Positions 35,356-45,198 of a stretch of DNA of 64,000 nt are shown piece by piece. The stretch spans positions 1,982,001-2,046,000 of the forward strand of contig WPIO01000043.1 of assembly GCA_009760855.2 (NCBI GenBank), in the 5' to 3' direction. Each line of letters starts with the position of its first letter. Within the stretch, counting starts at the first letter, position 1. The DNA is from Cristatella mucedo (Eukaryota > Bryozoa > Phylactolaemata > Cristatellidae). The notes beneath the pieces were generated by a model. That model was not told where the DNA came from. It saw only the letters and a list, made by a program, of their open reading frames with translations, and made no database searches. A program made the translations under genes and the position numbers.

Positions 35356-35780
35356 CCGATAATAATAATAATGATACACTTGATAAAGCGCCCTCAGAGA
35401 ACTCAATCTCTTTCTAGGCGCTTTACCTTTGCTGTAAAGGGAAGTGCAATTGAATGGTGAGTAATATCATGCTTGATAAACAAACAAAATGAATAACATG
35501 GTTAGGGGTGACATGCACAGGGTCAGCATGCAAGTGTGGTTAGTTGCAGTATTCACAGTGTCAGCACGCATAAGCATATAAAGGACGAATCGCAGGGACC
35601 CACTAAATGCTGTCCTTAATAGGTGCCTTTTTAGTTTCTTTTTAAATGTGGTCAATTCAGGGGATGCTGTGACGCAAGTCAAGAGTGATTTCCAAGCTTC
35701 GAGAGCATACGAACTAAATGCACGGGCTCCAAAGTATTCAAGGTTTGTACGAGGGATTGGTAAACTGTTACATTCCGATG
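35356..35780 (-). mobile_element. LINE-A 3' fragment
   Basis: (TAA)n, the antisense hairpin, the complete 3' UTR and the last codons of the ORF on the minus strand. Similarity stops near 35780 at CATTCCGATG, where the CCATAAAC-type repeat segment starts. Confidence 0.88.
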
Positions 35781-35945
35781 ACGTTTACGGACTTGCCAGT
35801 CCAGCTATGGCCAGTTTACGGTCCAATCGTGCTTATGGCGCTGTTGGTCGTGCTTGGGCCAGTTTATAGCCAACTGAAGTTTAGGGTGCTTTTGCCCGTT
35901 TATGGACTAATGCTACTTATGTACGCGATGATGGTTTATTGAAGG
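35781..35945. repeat. GCCAGTTTATGG-type short repeats
   Basis: Irregular repeats of GGCCAGTTTAYGG/CCCGTTTATGG. They create a hydrophobic chance frame at 35718-35942 (repeated PVYG). The motif is the reverse complement of the CATAAACYGG modules at 32340-32420 and 42535-42665, pointing to a shared transposon terminus. Confidence 0.45.
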
Positions 35946-36929
35946 TACGTCACGCCTGCAGAGGCGCGGTGAGTTGTGAGGTGGATGCAAGGAAAGAGTG
36001 GTTGTGTGCTAGCTTGCCGTACGCGTGTGCCGTCGCTTATGCGCCGTTCGCATTTAGGTATAGACCACTCAAGAACAGAAGATATAAGCGAACAGTCAAA
36101 GGGATCACCAAGAAGAGAGGTAGAGGTCAACACAACGCTTAGAGTCACCTGAGGTCGCCCTCCATTGCGAGGAGAAAGGGTTACCTTGAGTAATCCTTAT
36201 TATTACGTACGATTCTGCTATTATGCTTTGAAAAATACATGTTTGCACTATGTCGGTTAAAATCCGGATATATCAGTATTTTTTTAACTTATTTGGACAA
36301 AGTAAGGATATTTAAATAAACTGACAGCAAAACATATCGTAAAAAGGAGTGCTTGAAAAGAATGTACTAGGTCAGCACTGCCTGTGTACCGGAACTAAAT
36401 ACGTGAAACGCGGTATCAAGGCGACAGCTAATGCCCCTGCTATGTGCGACTGATTTTGCAGCACTGATTTGAATGACGTCGAGTGGAGAGGGCAAAGAGT
36501 GGGCGAACTCTCGCGAGACTCTCGCGAGCAAGTTGGCATCGAAGGGTGTCTACTGCATCTGCAGCGGCTCCGCTTGCTGCCTCCAGCCCCAGCACCGCAC
36601 CTACAGTGTGGGCAGCGCCAACAAAGCTCTGCCGAGCGGCTTAGGGCGATGCGGAGTTCGAGAGTCCGCGCGGCAGGTTATCGCGCTCAAATGGGCAGTT
36701 ACCAAACGGCGGCCTTTAATCAAGCAGAATGCTGCCGCTCGGCGAATTCGACCGTAGGCAGCTGGCCAGCTTTCGTGGAATTACTTGCTTCATTTTCTCA
36801 GCCATCAGTCGACTTTTTTCTTATGCACAGTGTGAAGTAATTCGAGCACTCGTTGCGCCGGATTCGGGGTTCGCCGAAGCGCCACCGGAAGTGAGCGGGG
36901 ATCCAAGCCGAGAGGGCAGCGACGATCGA
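35946..36929. promoter_or_regulatory. GC-rich segment with paired TCTCGCGAGA motifs
   Basis: Two overlapping-type palindromes, TCTCGCGAGA (36509-36518) and TCTCGCGAGC (36520-36529), lie in a GC-rich stretch. TCTCGCGAGA is a known element of CpG-type animal promoters. Open frames around it (36469-36840) show no domain. It could be a promoter for an unrecognised transcript. Nothing is seen in 36130-36450. Confidence 0.3.
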
Positions 36930-37055
36930 TATATAATTAGCGAACTTGATCTCTGTTTGGGTGCTTCGCGCATACCACGGGGCTCGAGCCCACGACCTCG
37001 GCCTGACCTTGGTCCCAGGGGTGAGCACCTTTACCACTCGATTCGCCGCGCTCAA
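36930..37055 (-). mobile_element. SINE2 copy
   Basis: Antisense tail (GCGAACTTGATCTCTGTTTG..GGTGCTTCGCGC), B box (ACGGGGCTCGAGCCCACGAC) and tRNA-like portion (GAGCACCTTTACCACTCGAT). It is inserted in a GC-rich environment. Confidence 0.75.
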
Positions 37056-37627
37056 TTCTCACTCGGCCGTTTGCGGCAAATAAAAAACCCGCACCGACGA
37101 CAGCTGCAACGGCCATTGCTGCAACGGCAGCAAATACCCCGACGCGCGTCATCCTCTACGACCCGCTTGCCAAATGAGAAGGAAATGAACGCGCCGTCAT
37201 TAAAATGGAATGCGAACATGCAAGCGTCACCCCATGGAAAGTGCCGTCGCAGCGTATCGGCGGCGGCTCATGCTTACGCGCCGACATTGAACTTGAGGCT
37301 GCAGCCAGATAAGACGTGCCGGCTTTAGAGTACTGTTTCAAGCAAAGGTTGTGGCTTCCAAATAAGCAAAAACTGAGCCGCAAACACAGCGGTATAGTCA
37401 AACGCTAGAATGGGCGTTTGCTGTAGCACATATCAGCGGTAGACTTTGGCACGAATCTGGAACTTGGGCAGCTAACTGGATCAACACCATCGGTGCATCC
37501 AGAAGGATTTGCGGCCATGCTAGCCATATTGGTAGCAGTGTAGAGCAACGTTGCTTTGTATGCGATTCCAGAAAAGCAGCAAACAATTGGGTGTTATTCA
37601 TGAGAGCATTCTCTATTGAACTCGACT
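37056..37627. other. unannotated spacer
   Basis: GC-rich at first, then mixed. No gene, repeat or RNA was recognised. Confidence 0.35.
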
Positions 37628-38358
37628 CCTAATAATAAGAACAATAATAGTAATACCATTTGATATAGCGCCTTCAGAGAATTCAATATCTTTATAGGCG
37701 CTTTATATTTGTTGCTGAGGAAGCACGATCGAATGGTTAGTGGTAGCATGCTCAATAGACAAGAAGAATAGCATGGTTAGCGGTGACATGCACAGGGTCA
37801 GCATGCAAGTTTGGTTAGTGGCAGCACGCACAGTGTCAGCACGCATAAGCCCATAAAGGTCGAATCGCGGTGACCCACAAAATCCTGTGATAAATAGATG
37901 AATTTATAGTTTCTTTTAAATATGGTCAAGTCAGGAGAGGTCGTGACGGAAGTCGGAATTGAGTTCCAGATTTTTGGAGCATAATAATAATAATAATGCA
38001 CTTGATAAAGCGCCCCAGAGAACTTAATCTTTTTGTAAGCACTTTACATTTGCTGCAAAGGGAAATGCAATTGATGGGTAAGTAAAATCATGCTTGAAAA
38101 ACAAACAAAAGGAATAATATGGTTATGGTGACATGCACAGGGTCAGCATGCAAATGTGGTTAGCATGCGAACTAAAGGCACGGTCTCCAAAGGATTCGAG
38201 AATTTTACGAGGTACAAGTAATCAGATAGATTCCGAAAAGCGGGTGGGGCGATGGATAGCCTGGTGGGACAATAGATCTGATAGGTAGGCTGGAGCCAAA
38301 GAATGAAGGGACCTAAATGTGAGAGACAAAACCTTGAAGCAGATGCGTTGCTTGACTG
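37628..38358 (-). mobile_element. LINE-A copy interrupted by a second short LINE-A copy
   Basis: The outer copy runs from its (TAA)n tail at 37628 to TTTTTGGAGCA, then resumes at about 38163 as AGCATGCGAACTAAAGGCAC and continues to about 38358. The inner copy (about 37982-38162) consists only of (TAA)n, hairpin and 3' UTR. The sequence AGCAT occurs at both junctions, as expected of a target-site duplication. Both are antisense. Confidence 0.82.
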
Positions 38359-38480
38359 GTAGCCATTGCACGGCTTTTAGTTCGCTTGCAGTAGCCAGCA
38401 GACTTCATCTTGAGAAGAAAAAAAAGTGAGAACACAGCTGAGTCGGGAGGGCACACGAAGGACTGGGTAGAGCACGGAAG
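38359..38480 (-). mobile_element. LINE-B 3' UTR fragment
   Basis: Matches part of the LINE-B 3' UTR: CGGCTTTTAGTTCGCTTGCA, GTAGCCAGCAGACTTCATCT, AGCTGAGTCGGGAGGGCA, TGACTGCTGAAAGG. Both ends are truncated and the (TTACA)n tail is absent. Confidence 0.5.
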
Positions 38481-38583
38481 GAGCAGCTGACTGCTGAAAG
38501 GATATATCTCAGTCAGCTGCATGAGAGTCGATGTCGCTGCGTAATTTTTATGAAAGCGAGCTGTGCGAAACTTTGTGTAGGGC

Positions 38584-38745
38584 TTGCGTAAAGCGCCTAG
38601 AAATACACTAGTCCTCAAAGGGTGCTATGCAAATTTATTATTACTACTATCATCAAATTTGAAACGCTTAGAAAGAGATTGAGTTCTCTAGGGTCGCTTT
38701 ATCGTGTGTACGATTATTATTATCATCATTATTATAATCGTCCCC
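38584..38745 (+). mobile_element. two tandem LINE-A/SINE2-type tails
   Basis: Two solo tails in succession. The first is GTAAAGCGCCTAGAAATACA..GGGTGCTATGCAAA, with (TTA)n-like sequence. The second is GAAACGCTTAGAAAGAGATT..GGTCGCTTTATCG, with an ATT-rich run. Confidence 0.65.
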
Positions 38746-38794
38746 TGATTGAGATCTTAATCATTGACGTCTTGCTGCTCTTTGGTTTCCTAGC

Positions 38795-38839
38795 AGGATA
38801 TGTAAAGCGCCTAGTGAGGGAGAGAAAGAGAGAGGGAGA

Positions 38840-38888
<49 letters not shown>

Positions 38889-38920
38889 GGGGGGATTTAG
38901 TTCTCTGAGCATGCTACCTA
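38795..38920 (+). mobile_element. tail hairpin expanded into a (GA)n/(GT)n microsatellite
   Basis: It starts as a normal tail (TGTAAAGCGCCTAG at 38799-38812) and ends as one (GATTTAGTTCTCTGAGCATGC). Where the AGAGA arm should be there is a 70-base GA/GT/GA microsatellite. Confidence 0.65.
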
Positions 38921-39469
38921 GGTGTCTCATTGTAACAAGATTGAGGAAAACGTTCTTGCGCCGCGTAAAAATCACGAACAAAAACAAAGCACAGATCAAA
39001 AACAGAAAATATACATAATAAATAATTAATTTGTATTATAATATTATTGTTATTTTATTGATGAAGATCACAAAACCTACCAGCAGAGTACGGCCTGAGA
39101 GGCGGGCTATGTTCTAAGCAGTCTTGCAACAGCTCCTACAGCCTCTTGATGGCCTCCAGCGTGATTATTTATTAGTCTTTTAGCTTTTCTATCCAAGCTC
39201 GTAGCTGCATATAGTAGCCCAGTAGACTTCAGTCGGACGTGGCCATTGGAGAGCCCAACAATCTGGTTGCAGTACCCCAGCATGGGGCTTTTCGCCCGGT
39301 GCACCGATTATCCCTGAGGATGACAAGCCAACCCACCAGGCTAAGCTATTTCTTTAGAGCTTCACTAGATGGCCTTTATGTGGAAAAACTCTGAGATTGC
39401 TTATTGCTGTTCTTGGTAGTCGGCCACTTTAGACTAGTGGCTCTCGTGAAGGCAGCTATCGTTCTCATC

Positions 39470-39765
39470 TAATATAATAGTAATGTAATATAAAGTAATA
39501 AAATAATAATAATATATAATAATAGCTAGCATCTAATCGACATGATTATGCTGGCACGTGCTGGATGAAAAGATTTTGACGCAGTAAATGTCACCTGTGA
39601 CTCTGACATGTCATTGTGACAAGCTTTTATGCTAAACCAATACAGCATATTTTGACTTACTAAATTAAAGTATCATAAATAAACTGGGCTCATTAATATT
39701 GCCTTGGCAAGTGGGGGGTGATTATCATGCGACGATAGTTTTAAGGCTATCAAGCAGCAAACGAT
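39470..39765. other. AT-rich spacer
   Basis: AT-rich irregular TAATA repeats (39478-39530), otherwise featureless. The preceding 38930-39470 also shows nothing I can identify. Confidence 0.35.
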
Positions 39766-40240
39766 GTCAGGATTATTCATCCACGAATGATTCATCTATG
39801 GACTGTTCATACCGGGATTCATCCAGAGGACGTTTAATTCGCGGACGATTCATTAACAGTACACTTCATTCACGACAGCTCATCCAGAATAATGTTTAAA
39901 CTTAGCGTTTATGGTATAGCATTTAGCGTTTCTTTACAGCACATGTAAAGCAACTAGAAATAGATTGAGTTCTCTGAGGGCGCTTTATCAAATTATTATT
40001 ACTATTATTGTACCAAGCTGCCGATCGACACTTAATTTGCACTGCCGTACGCAACGAGCCGGTTTGCCGCTCGCACCAGCAGCGTTCAGGCTAAGACCTG
40101 ACTCTGACATGAGCACTACGACAATCGCCAACTTAGATTCTTCTTAGCATGAAAAAGTCAGTGGATGATCGTTCGTGGGTGAAATTTCCTCTGGATGAAA
40201 CATCTGGGATGAACGGTCAGTGGTTGAATAGTCCTAGAAC
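39766..40240. mobile_element. fold-back/MITE-like element with ATTCATCC modules
   Basis: The left arm (about 39766-39870) is built from ATTCATCC-type modules (GATTATTCATCCACGAATG, GATTCATCCAGAGGACG, GACGATTCATT). The right arm (about 40155-40240) carries their reverse complements (GTGGATGATCGTTCG, TCTGGATGAAACATC, GGTTGAATAGTCC), so the two form imperfect inverted repeats. Inside is a LINE-A tail (39936-40012). No transposase is encoded, so it would be non-autonomous. Confidence 0.55.
39936..40012 (+). mobile_element. LINE-A tail inside the fold-back element
   Basis: Reads CACATGTAAAGCAACTAG, AATAGATTGAGTTCTCTGAG and GGCGCTTTATCAAATTATTA, with a (TTA)n-like end. The outer hairpin stem is partly lost (GCAAC in place of GCGCC). 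Confidence 0.75.
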
Positions 40241-40614
40241 CTAGTAAGGGCGTCATTGTTCCTAGAGTCGGTGCATCGGACTAGGAGGAAGATGTTTCAC
40301 TAAAGACTGAAGCCTAACCGCTCCTGTTTCTTTAGCCAATTTAATACAGTCGCAAAATAGAGAAGGTTGAATTGGAATTTCGAATGGTTCTGTTGTCGTG
40401 GGACTGGCTTGGTGCGTAAAAGCTTCGCCCAGCCCTGCCCTAGCGGTCCCTAGGGATGTTGACCACGCGACTCATACGCCATCCAACTTGTGCGTAGTGC
40501 TGCTATGCGAAGCTCTCTGTTTCTCCACGGTCAGGTCGATCTGCACGAGCAGACGGCCGAGGCGGTTAATTGAACCTTCTCCTAGTGCCAACGATTCGGT
40601 CTGATATTGTGCCG
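40241..40614. other. unannotated spacer
   Basis: Mixed DNA, with no gene or repeat recognised. Confidence 0.35.
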
Positions 40615-41160
40615 CGTACGTTTATTGGCTTCAAGGTTTTGTCGCTCACTTTTAGGTCCCTTCACTCTATGGCTCCAGCCTATCTCTCCGACATACTCCC
40701 CCATCAGGCCAAGCATAGTACCACCCGCTTTTCGGAATCCAACAGTCTATAAATACCTCGTACAAACCTTAAATCCTTTGGAGACCGTGCATTTAGTTCG
40801 TATGCTCCCAAGGCCTGGAACTCCCTCCCGACCTGCGTCAGAACATCCCCTGACCTGACCACATTTAAAAGGAACCTTAAAACACACCTATTTAGGACAG
40901 CATTTAGTGGGTCCCTGTGATTCGTCCTTCACGTGCTTATGCGTGCTGACACTGTGCATGCTGCCACTAACCACATTTGCATGCTGACCCTGTGCATGTC
41001 ACCCCTAACCATGTTATTCATTTTGTTTGTTTTTCAAGTATGATTTTACTTATCATTCAATTGCATTTACCTTTGCAGCAAATGTAAAGCGCCTAGAAAG
41101 AGATTAAGTTCTCTGAGGGCGCTTTATCAAGTACATTATTATTATTATTGATATTATTAC
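40615..41160 (+). mobile_element. LINE-A copy, well preserved 3' half
   Basis: Covers the end of the ORF (GFKVLSLTFRSLHSMAPAYL, frameshifted near 40750) and the full 3' UTR. The textbook terminal hairpin is at 41089-41122: outer stem GCGCC/GGCGC, inner stem AGAGA/TCTCT, loop TTAAGT. A (ATT)n tail follows. Confidence 0.92.
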
Positions 41161-41690
41161 GACTGGCCCAGCAGAGCCGGCTTCTAGCGAAGCGCGGCCG
41201 CCGCCTACTGTTTTTCGTGCTCTGCTCATAGCGTCTGCAATCCACAGACGACCGACGAGAAGCATACGATCTAAAAGGTTAAAGCAGTGGGAGGTGGCCG
41301 TGGAAGCACGGAGACGGCAGCAGTGGGTTCTCAGGGAAAAGCGAGCGAACTCTATTGATGGGGCGAAATAAAAAAGATGAGCGAATCATATATTGCCGCT
41401 TGTATGGGGCCCGAACACTTCCGTCGCTTCTGGACGTTGGATTGTCCGCATCCACATTGGCTGATACAAGATCAACTACAGCATGCAGCTCCAGGTCAGC
41501 CTTGCCTTGTAAGTGGCTCACATAAGTATGTATACGGTCAAAGTAGGCGCACATTATACGTCTATTACCTGTCGCCCCAGGTAGTACTTGTCACGGAAGA
41601 CAACACTAAGCTATTTTTGCCACTTGAGTGCACCATCTTGTTGCGTGATGGAGAAATGGACGGACTATCTCCCTTTAGTTGCTGGAGATA
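41161..41690. other. unannotated spacer with a 104-codon frame
   Basis: 41377-41691 plus is open and encodes a non-repetitive 104-residue sequence, overlapped by a minus frame at 41279-41554. I recognise no domain, and no splice partners are evident. It may be part of an uncharacterised repeat. Confidence 0.2.
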
Positions 41691-41860
41691 ATTCATTCAT
41701 ATAGCGCTATATCGGAACGTCGTCTCTACTCTGGTGCTTCACATTTGCTACGGGGCTCAAGCCCACGACATGGGTCATCAAATACATTCACCTCGGCCTT
41801 AGTTCGAGGGGAGCACCTTAACCATATCTTATTGCTCGACCGGCTGGCTAGGCAGTGATC
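41691..41860 (-). mobile_element. SINE2 copy with insertion
   Basis: Antisense SINE2: CATTCATATAGCGCTATATC and GGTGCTTCACATTTGC tail, B box (ACGGGGCTCAAGCCCACGAC) and tRNA-like end (GGGAGCACCTTAACCATA). Extra bases near 41775-41800 lengthen the middle. Confidence 0.7.
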
Positions 41861-42107
41861 TCGTAAAATAACCACAATACTTACAGTATTACTAAGTAGC
41901 TCTCTAAAAATGAATGATAGAATTGTAGTCTTCTTACGTGAATACGTCATGGAAACTTTAGGAACGCTCTTGAAATGAGCATCTCTAATCTCAGTCCAGA
42001 TGACATTGCAGCTGCAGGAATCACCAGCCAGTGGAACGAAGTTCCTCAACAATTCTCCTATATATTTTCGAGAAAGAAGATAAAAATGTACTCCTCGAAA
42101 GCAGAAG

Positions 42108-42250
42108 TTTGGTCTAGCGGTTAAGGTGCTCGCCCCGACCAAGGTCTGACTGAGGTCGTGGGCTCGAGCCCTGAGGCATATGTGAAGTGCCTGAATAGAG
42201 ATTAAGTTCTCTTGGGGTGCTATATAAATGAATTATATGTATATATACAA
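42108..42250 (+). mobile_element. SINE2 full-length copy
   Basis: This copy defines SINE2. A tRNA-like head GTTTGGTCTAGCGGTTAAGG (A-box region) is followed by GGTCGTGGGCTCGAGCCC (B box). Next comes a 3' tail AGTGCCTGAATAGAGATTAA..GGGGTGCTATATAAATG with a hairpin at 42186-42221, then an AT-rich end. The tail resembles LINE-A's. Confidence 0.88.
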
Positions 42251-43429
42251 GCATTCGTTAGCTTTGGAATGCCCCGCGAACATGAGCTTATCAGCTGAGC
42301 CTCGATTGAGAGCTATATGCTTTGCCGCTGAGTTGGGACGCTTATGAGATTGTCGCAATAAGCTGAGTCTTAGGAACGACGTTATTATAGTTCAACGCTC
42401 TCCCAACTGGACGCACACGGTAGCACGCAAAACGTCTAAGTCGGATCACAACGACATCCGTACCGCTGCCGAACGCAACTGTCCTGCCCTCCGCCGGAGT
42501 TTGAACTGGCCTCCCTCGGTAGGCTGTGACTCACCCTCGTAAACCATTTCTCCATAAACCGGCACGGCACATAAAACAGCGGCGGCGCCTTAAACTCTGC
42601 TGGGTATGTAACACGGCCTGATCATAAACTGGCCGCAGCGGTAATAACTTGACCAGAAATGCCGCAAGCCCGTAAGCTTATGGTACGGAAATAAATTAGT
42701 CACATTATGTACGATAACGATTATTGTGACTAAAGATCCGGCTGCTATATAATGATAGTGCTTGACCGCAGTCGTGGTCTGGGAGCAACGGTCAGTGAGC
42801 AACGGTCCGCCGGTCGGTGAGTCTTGAGGTGAGCTTGAGCTACTGTGAGCCTTTTCGCAAGTCAGCAGGAAGTCACCCTTTTGCTTTTGCGAATGCGGTG
42901 TTATTGCTAGCACCGCGTGAAGAATGTTGTTAGCTGCATTTATCGCCGGCGTATTGCTAGGCTCGGGTATTTTCACATTGCACGCGCGGTGCCGCTACCC
43001 GAACTAGCGATGACTTCACGGTCTTAACAGCACCGCTCGCTGAACAACGATGCTGGCGGTCAATAATTGCCTATCGGTGAAGGGCTGCTCTTAGTTGATG
43101 GGAGATTTACGTCCTAGTGCTGAAACACGGGCGATGACCTTTCGGGAAAAACTAAACCACGATTTCTAGGTCTCCGTCGACCACGTGCTAAATGGAATCG
43201 CCTGGCGAACGAAGCAAAAAGCTAGGGTTTTCGTACTAATTGCCGCTTAATTGCCACACAATGGCTTGGAAAACGGCAGACTGAAGCACCTTAACCGTTC
43301 CTCACTGCAATGGGCTGGTCATCCGTGTTAGCGAAAAGAGCCCTGGGACTATCTTCTCAAGCCCTTATCTCCGGACACCTATCAGTCTCTATGGAAGCAC
43401 GAAAGCGTCGCCCACCCGGCCCGTTGCCA
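42251..43429. other. spacer with CATAAAC-type modules
   Basis: CCATAAACCGGCACGGC and GATCATAAACTGGCCGC occur within 42535-42665, the third cluster of this motif in the window. The remainder, up to 43429, has no recognisable gene or repeat. Confidence 0.35.
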
Positions 43430-43619
43430 AGAGAGGGAGACAGCCGACCCCTTTAGAACGCTTTCCCGCTTTTGCGAGCTACCATTGATCGGATTGGTCG
43501 GACGTTGCGTGCTTGCATCAGCTCCCGCCTACGATCGTAGTGCACTGGCTGGCCAGTCATTTCACGGGCTGTCTTCAGCTGCGTTGGTTGCACAGTCCGG
43601 TTTGGTCGCTCGGTTGGAG
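43430..43619 (+). promoter_or_regulatory. candidate non-coding first exon/promoter of the SLC7A gene
   Basis: A unique, moderately GC-rich segment ends with a near-consensus 5' splice site (GGTTGGAG/GTGAGT; the GT at about 43620). It contains no start codon-led frame of note. It lies 7 kb upstream of the coding exon on the same strand. Good 3' splice sites (CTCTCTTGCAG at about 50328, CTCCCTTGCAG at about 50060) precede that exon, so it could be a 5' UTR exon. This is inference only. Confidence 0.25.
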
Positions 43620-43839
43620 GTGAGTCTTTTGTAATAAGTTGGTAATTCTAATGCGATGCTATGTTTTTTTGGTCCTTGTAGACAGAGCTCAAGTTCCGCG
43701 AATCACCCCTAGCTGCCATTCAGAGCACGTGGGTTGTGTAAAGCTTCTGCTGGTTGCGGCTTTCCCTGACTATTGTTCATCATTTATGGAGTGGGTTTAT
43801 GCATTATAGCAGCGCTATTAATACTAATAATTATTGTAA

Positions 43840-44230
43840 CATTTGTATTGCTAGCTAAGTTAACCAAATCTCACTCCAGGCACTTAACATATGCTGTAAA
43901 CAAATCGTGGCAATTGATTGGTGATAACAGGCAGTTTCAGCTGGAATAAGCACATCCAAGACGATTCGCACGGCGGTAGCACAATATGTGAGGACAGGCG
44001 TGTTAAGATTATCCTTAAATATCGTCGTCAGTGATTGTAGGGATGTCAGTCGCTAATGAGCTTCAGCTTTTGGGAGCATATGAACCAAAGGCAGTCTCCG
44101 AAGGATTTAAAGTTGGTTAGAGGCACAGCTAAATGATTTTTAGTTGGAACGGCGTGTAGACCGATACCTATGCTGATTGGGAAATAGTTCTAATGGGTAG
44201 GCTGGAGCTAGAGAGTGAAGGGACCTGAAA
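43840..44230 (-). mobile_element. old LINE-A fragment
   Basis: Diverged antisense 3' UTR and ORF end (AAATCTCACTCCAGGCACTT, TTTTGGGAGCATATGAACC, GGTAGGCTGGAGC, GAGTGAAGGGACCTGAAAGT). It stops directly at the LINE-B tail. Confidence 0.65.
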
Positions 44231-44300
44231 GTAATGTAATGTATCTCCGTCGGTAACTCCACAAAGCCAAAGAGACTATGGGGTGTTACGCAGGAGAGTT

Positions 44301-44455
44301 ATAATAATAATAATAATAATATTGCACTTGATAAAGCGCCCTCAGAGAACTTAATCTCTTTCTAGGCGCTTTACATTTGCTGCAAAGTGATACGCAATAG
44401 AATAGTAAGTAAAATCATGCTTGAAAAACAAACAAAATGAATAACATGGTTAAAT
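44301..44455 (-). mobile_element. short LINE-A tail inserted in LINE-B
   Basis: (TAA)n, a perfect antisense hairpin and about 80 bases of 3' UTR ending AATAACATGGTTA. It is a strong 5' truncation. Confidence 0.88.
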
Positions 44456-44600
44456 AGTGCATCCACAGCCTAGGCGGCTTTCGGTACGCATTCGGTAGCC
44501 AACAGGCTTCATCTCACGCAACAAAGAAAAAGTGGGAAGTATATCTGAGTCAGGAGAGCAATTGAGGTAGTTCTTCAAGCAGAGGAGTGTAGCAGCTAAT

Positions 44601-45198
44601 TTATTAATAATAATAATTCACTTGATAAAGCGCCCTCAGAGAACTCAATCTCTCTCTAGGCGCTTTACATTTGCTGCAAAGGGAAATGCAAGTAAATGGT
44701 AAGTAAAATCATGCTTAAAAAACAAACAAAATGAATAACATGGTTAGGGGTGACATGCACAGGGTCAGCATGCAAATGTGGTTAGTGGCAGCATGCACAG
44801 TCAGCATGCATAAGCACGTGAAGGACGAATCATAGGGACCCACTAAATGCTGTCCTAAATATTTGTTTTAAAGTTCCTTTTAAATGTGGTCAGGTCAGGG
44901 GATGTTCTGACGCAGGTCGGGAGGGATTTCCAGGCTTTGGGAGCATACGAACTAAATGCACGGTCTCCAAAGCATTTAAGGTTTGTACGAGGTATTTCTA
45001 GACTGTTGGATTCCGAAAAGCAGGTGGTACGATGCTTGGCCTGATGGGGGAGTATGTCGGAGAGATAGGCTGGAGCCATAGAATGAAGGGACCTAAAAGT
45101 GAGCAACAAAACCTTGAAGTCGATCCGTTGCTTGACTGGTAGCCAGTGCAGGTCGGCGAGAAGTGGAGTAATGTGGCAACTGTGACGCTCACGACAGA
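44601..45198 (-). mobile_element. LINE-A copy inserted in LINE-B
   Basis: A well-preserved 3' UTR, with the ORF end open on the minus strand (HSCHITPLLADLHWLPVKQR, GDRAFSSYAPKAWKSLPTC). It is one of the youngest-looking copies. The 5' truncation is at about 45198, where LINE-B resumes. Confidence 0.9.

Noticed and set aside
35718-35942. Hydrophobic frame resembling membrane helices
   Set aside because: The hydrophobic PVYG repeats arise from short DNA repeats (GCCAGTTTATGG-like), and the frame starts inside antisense LINE-A.
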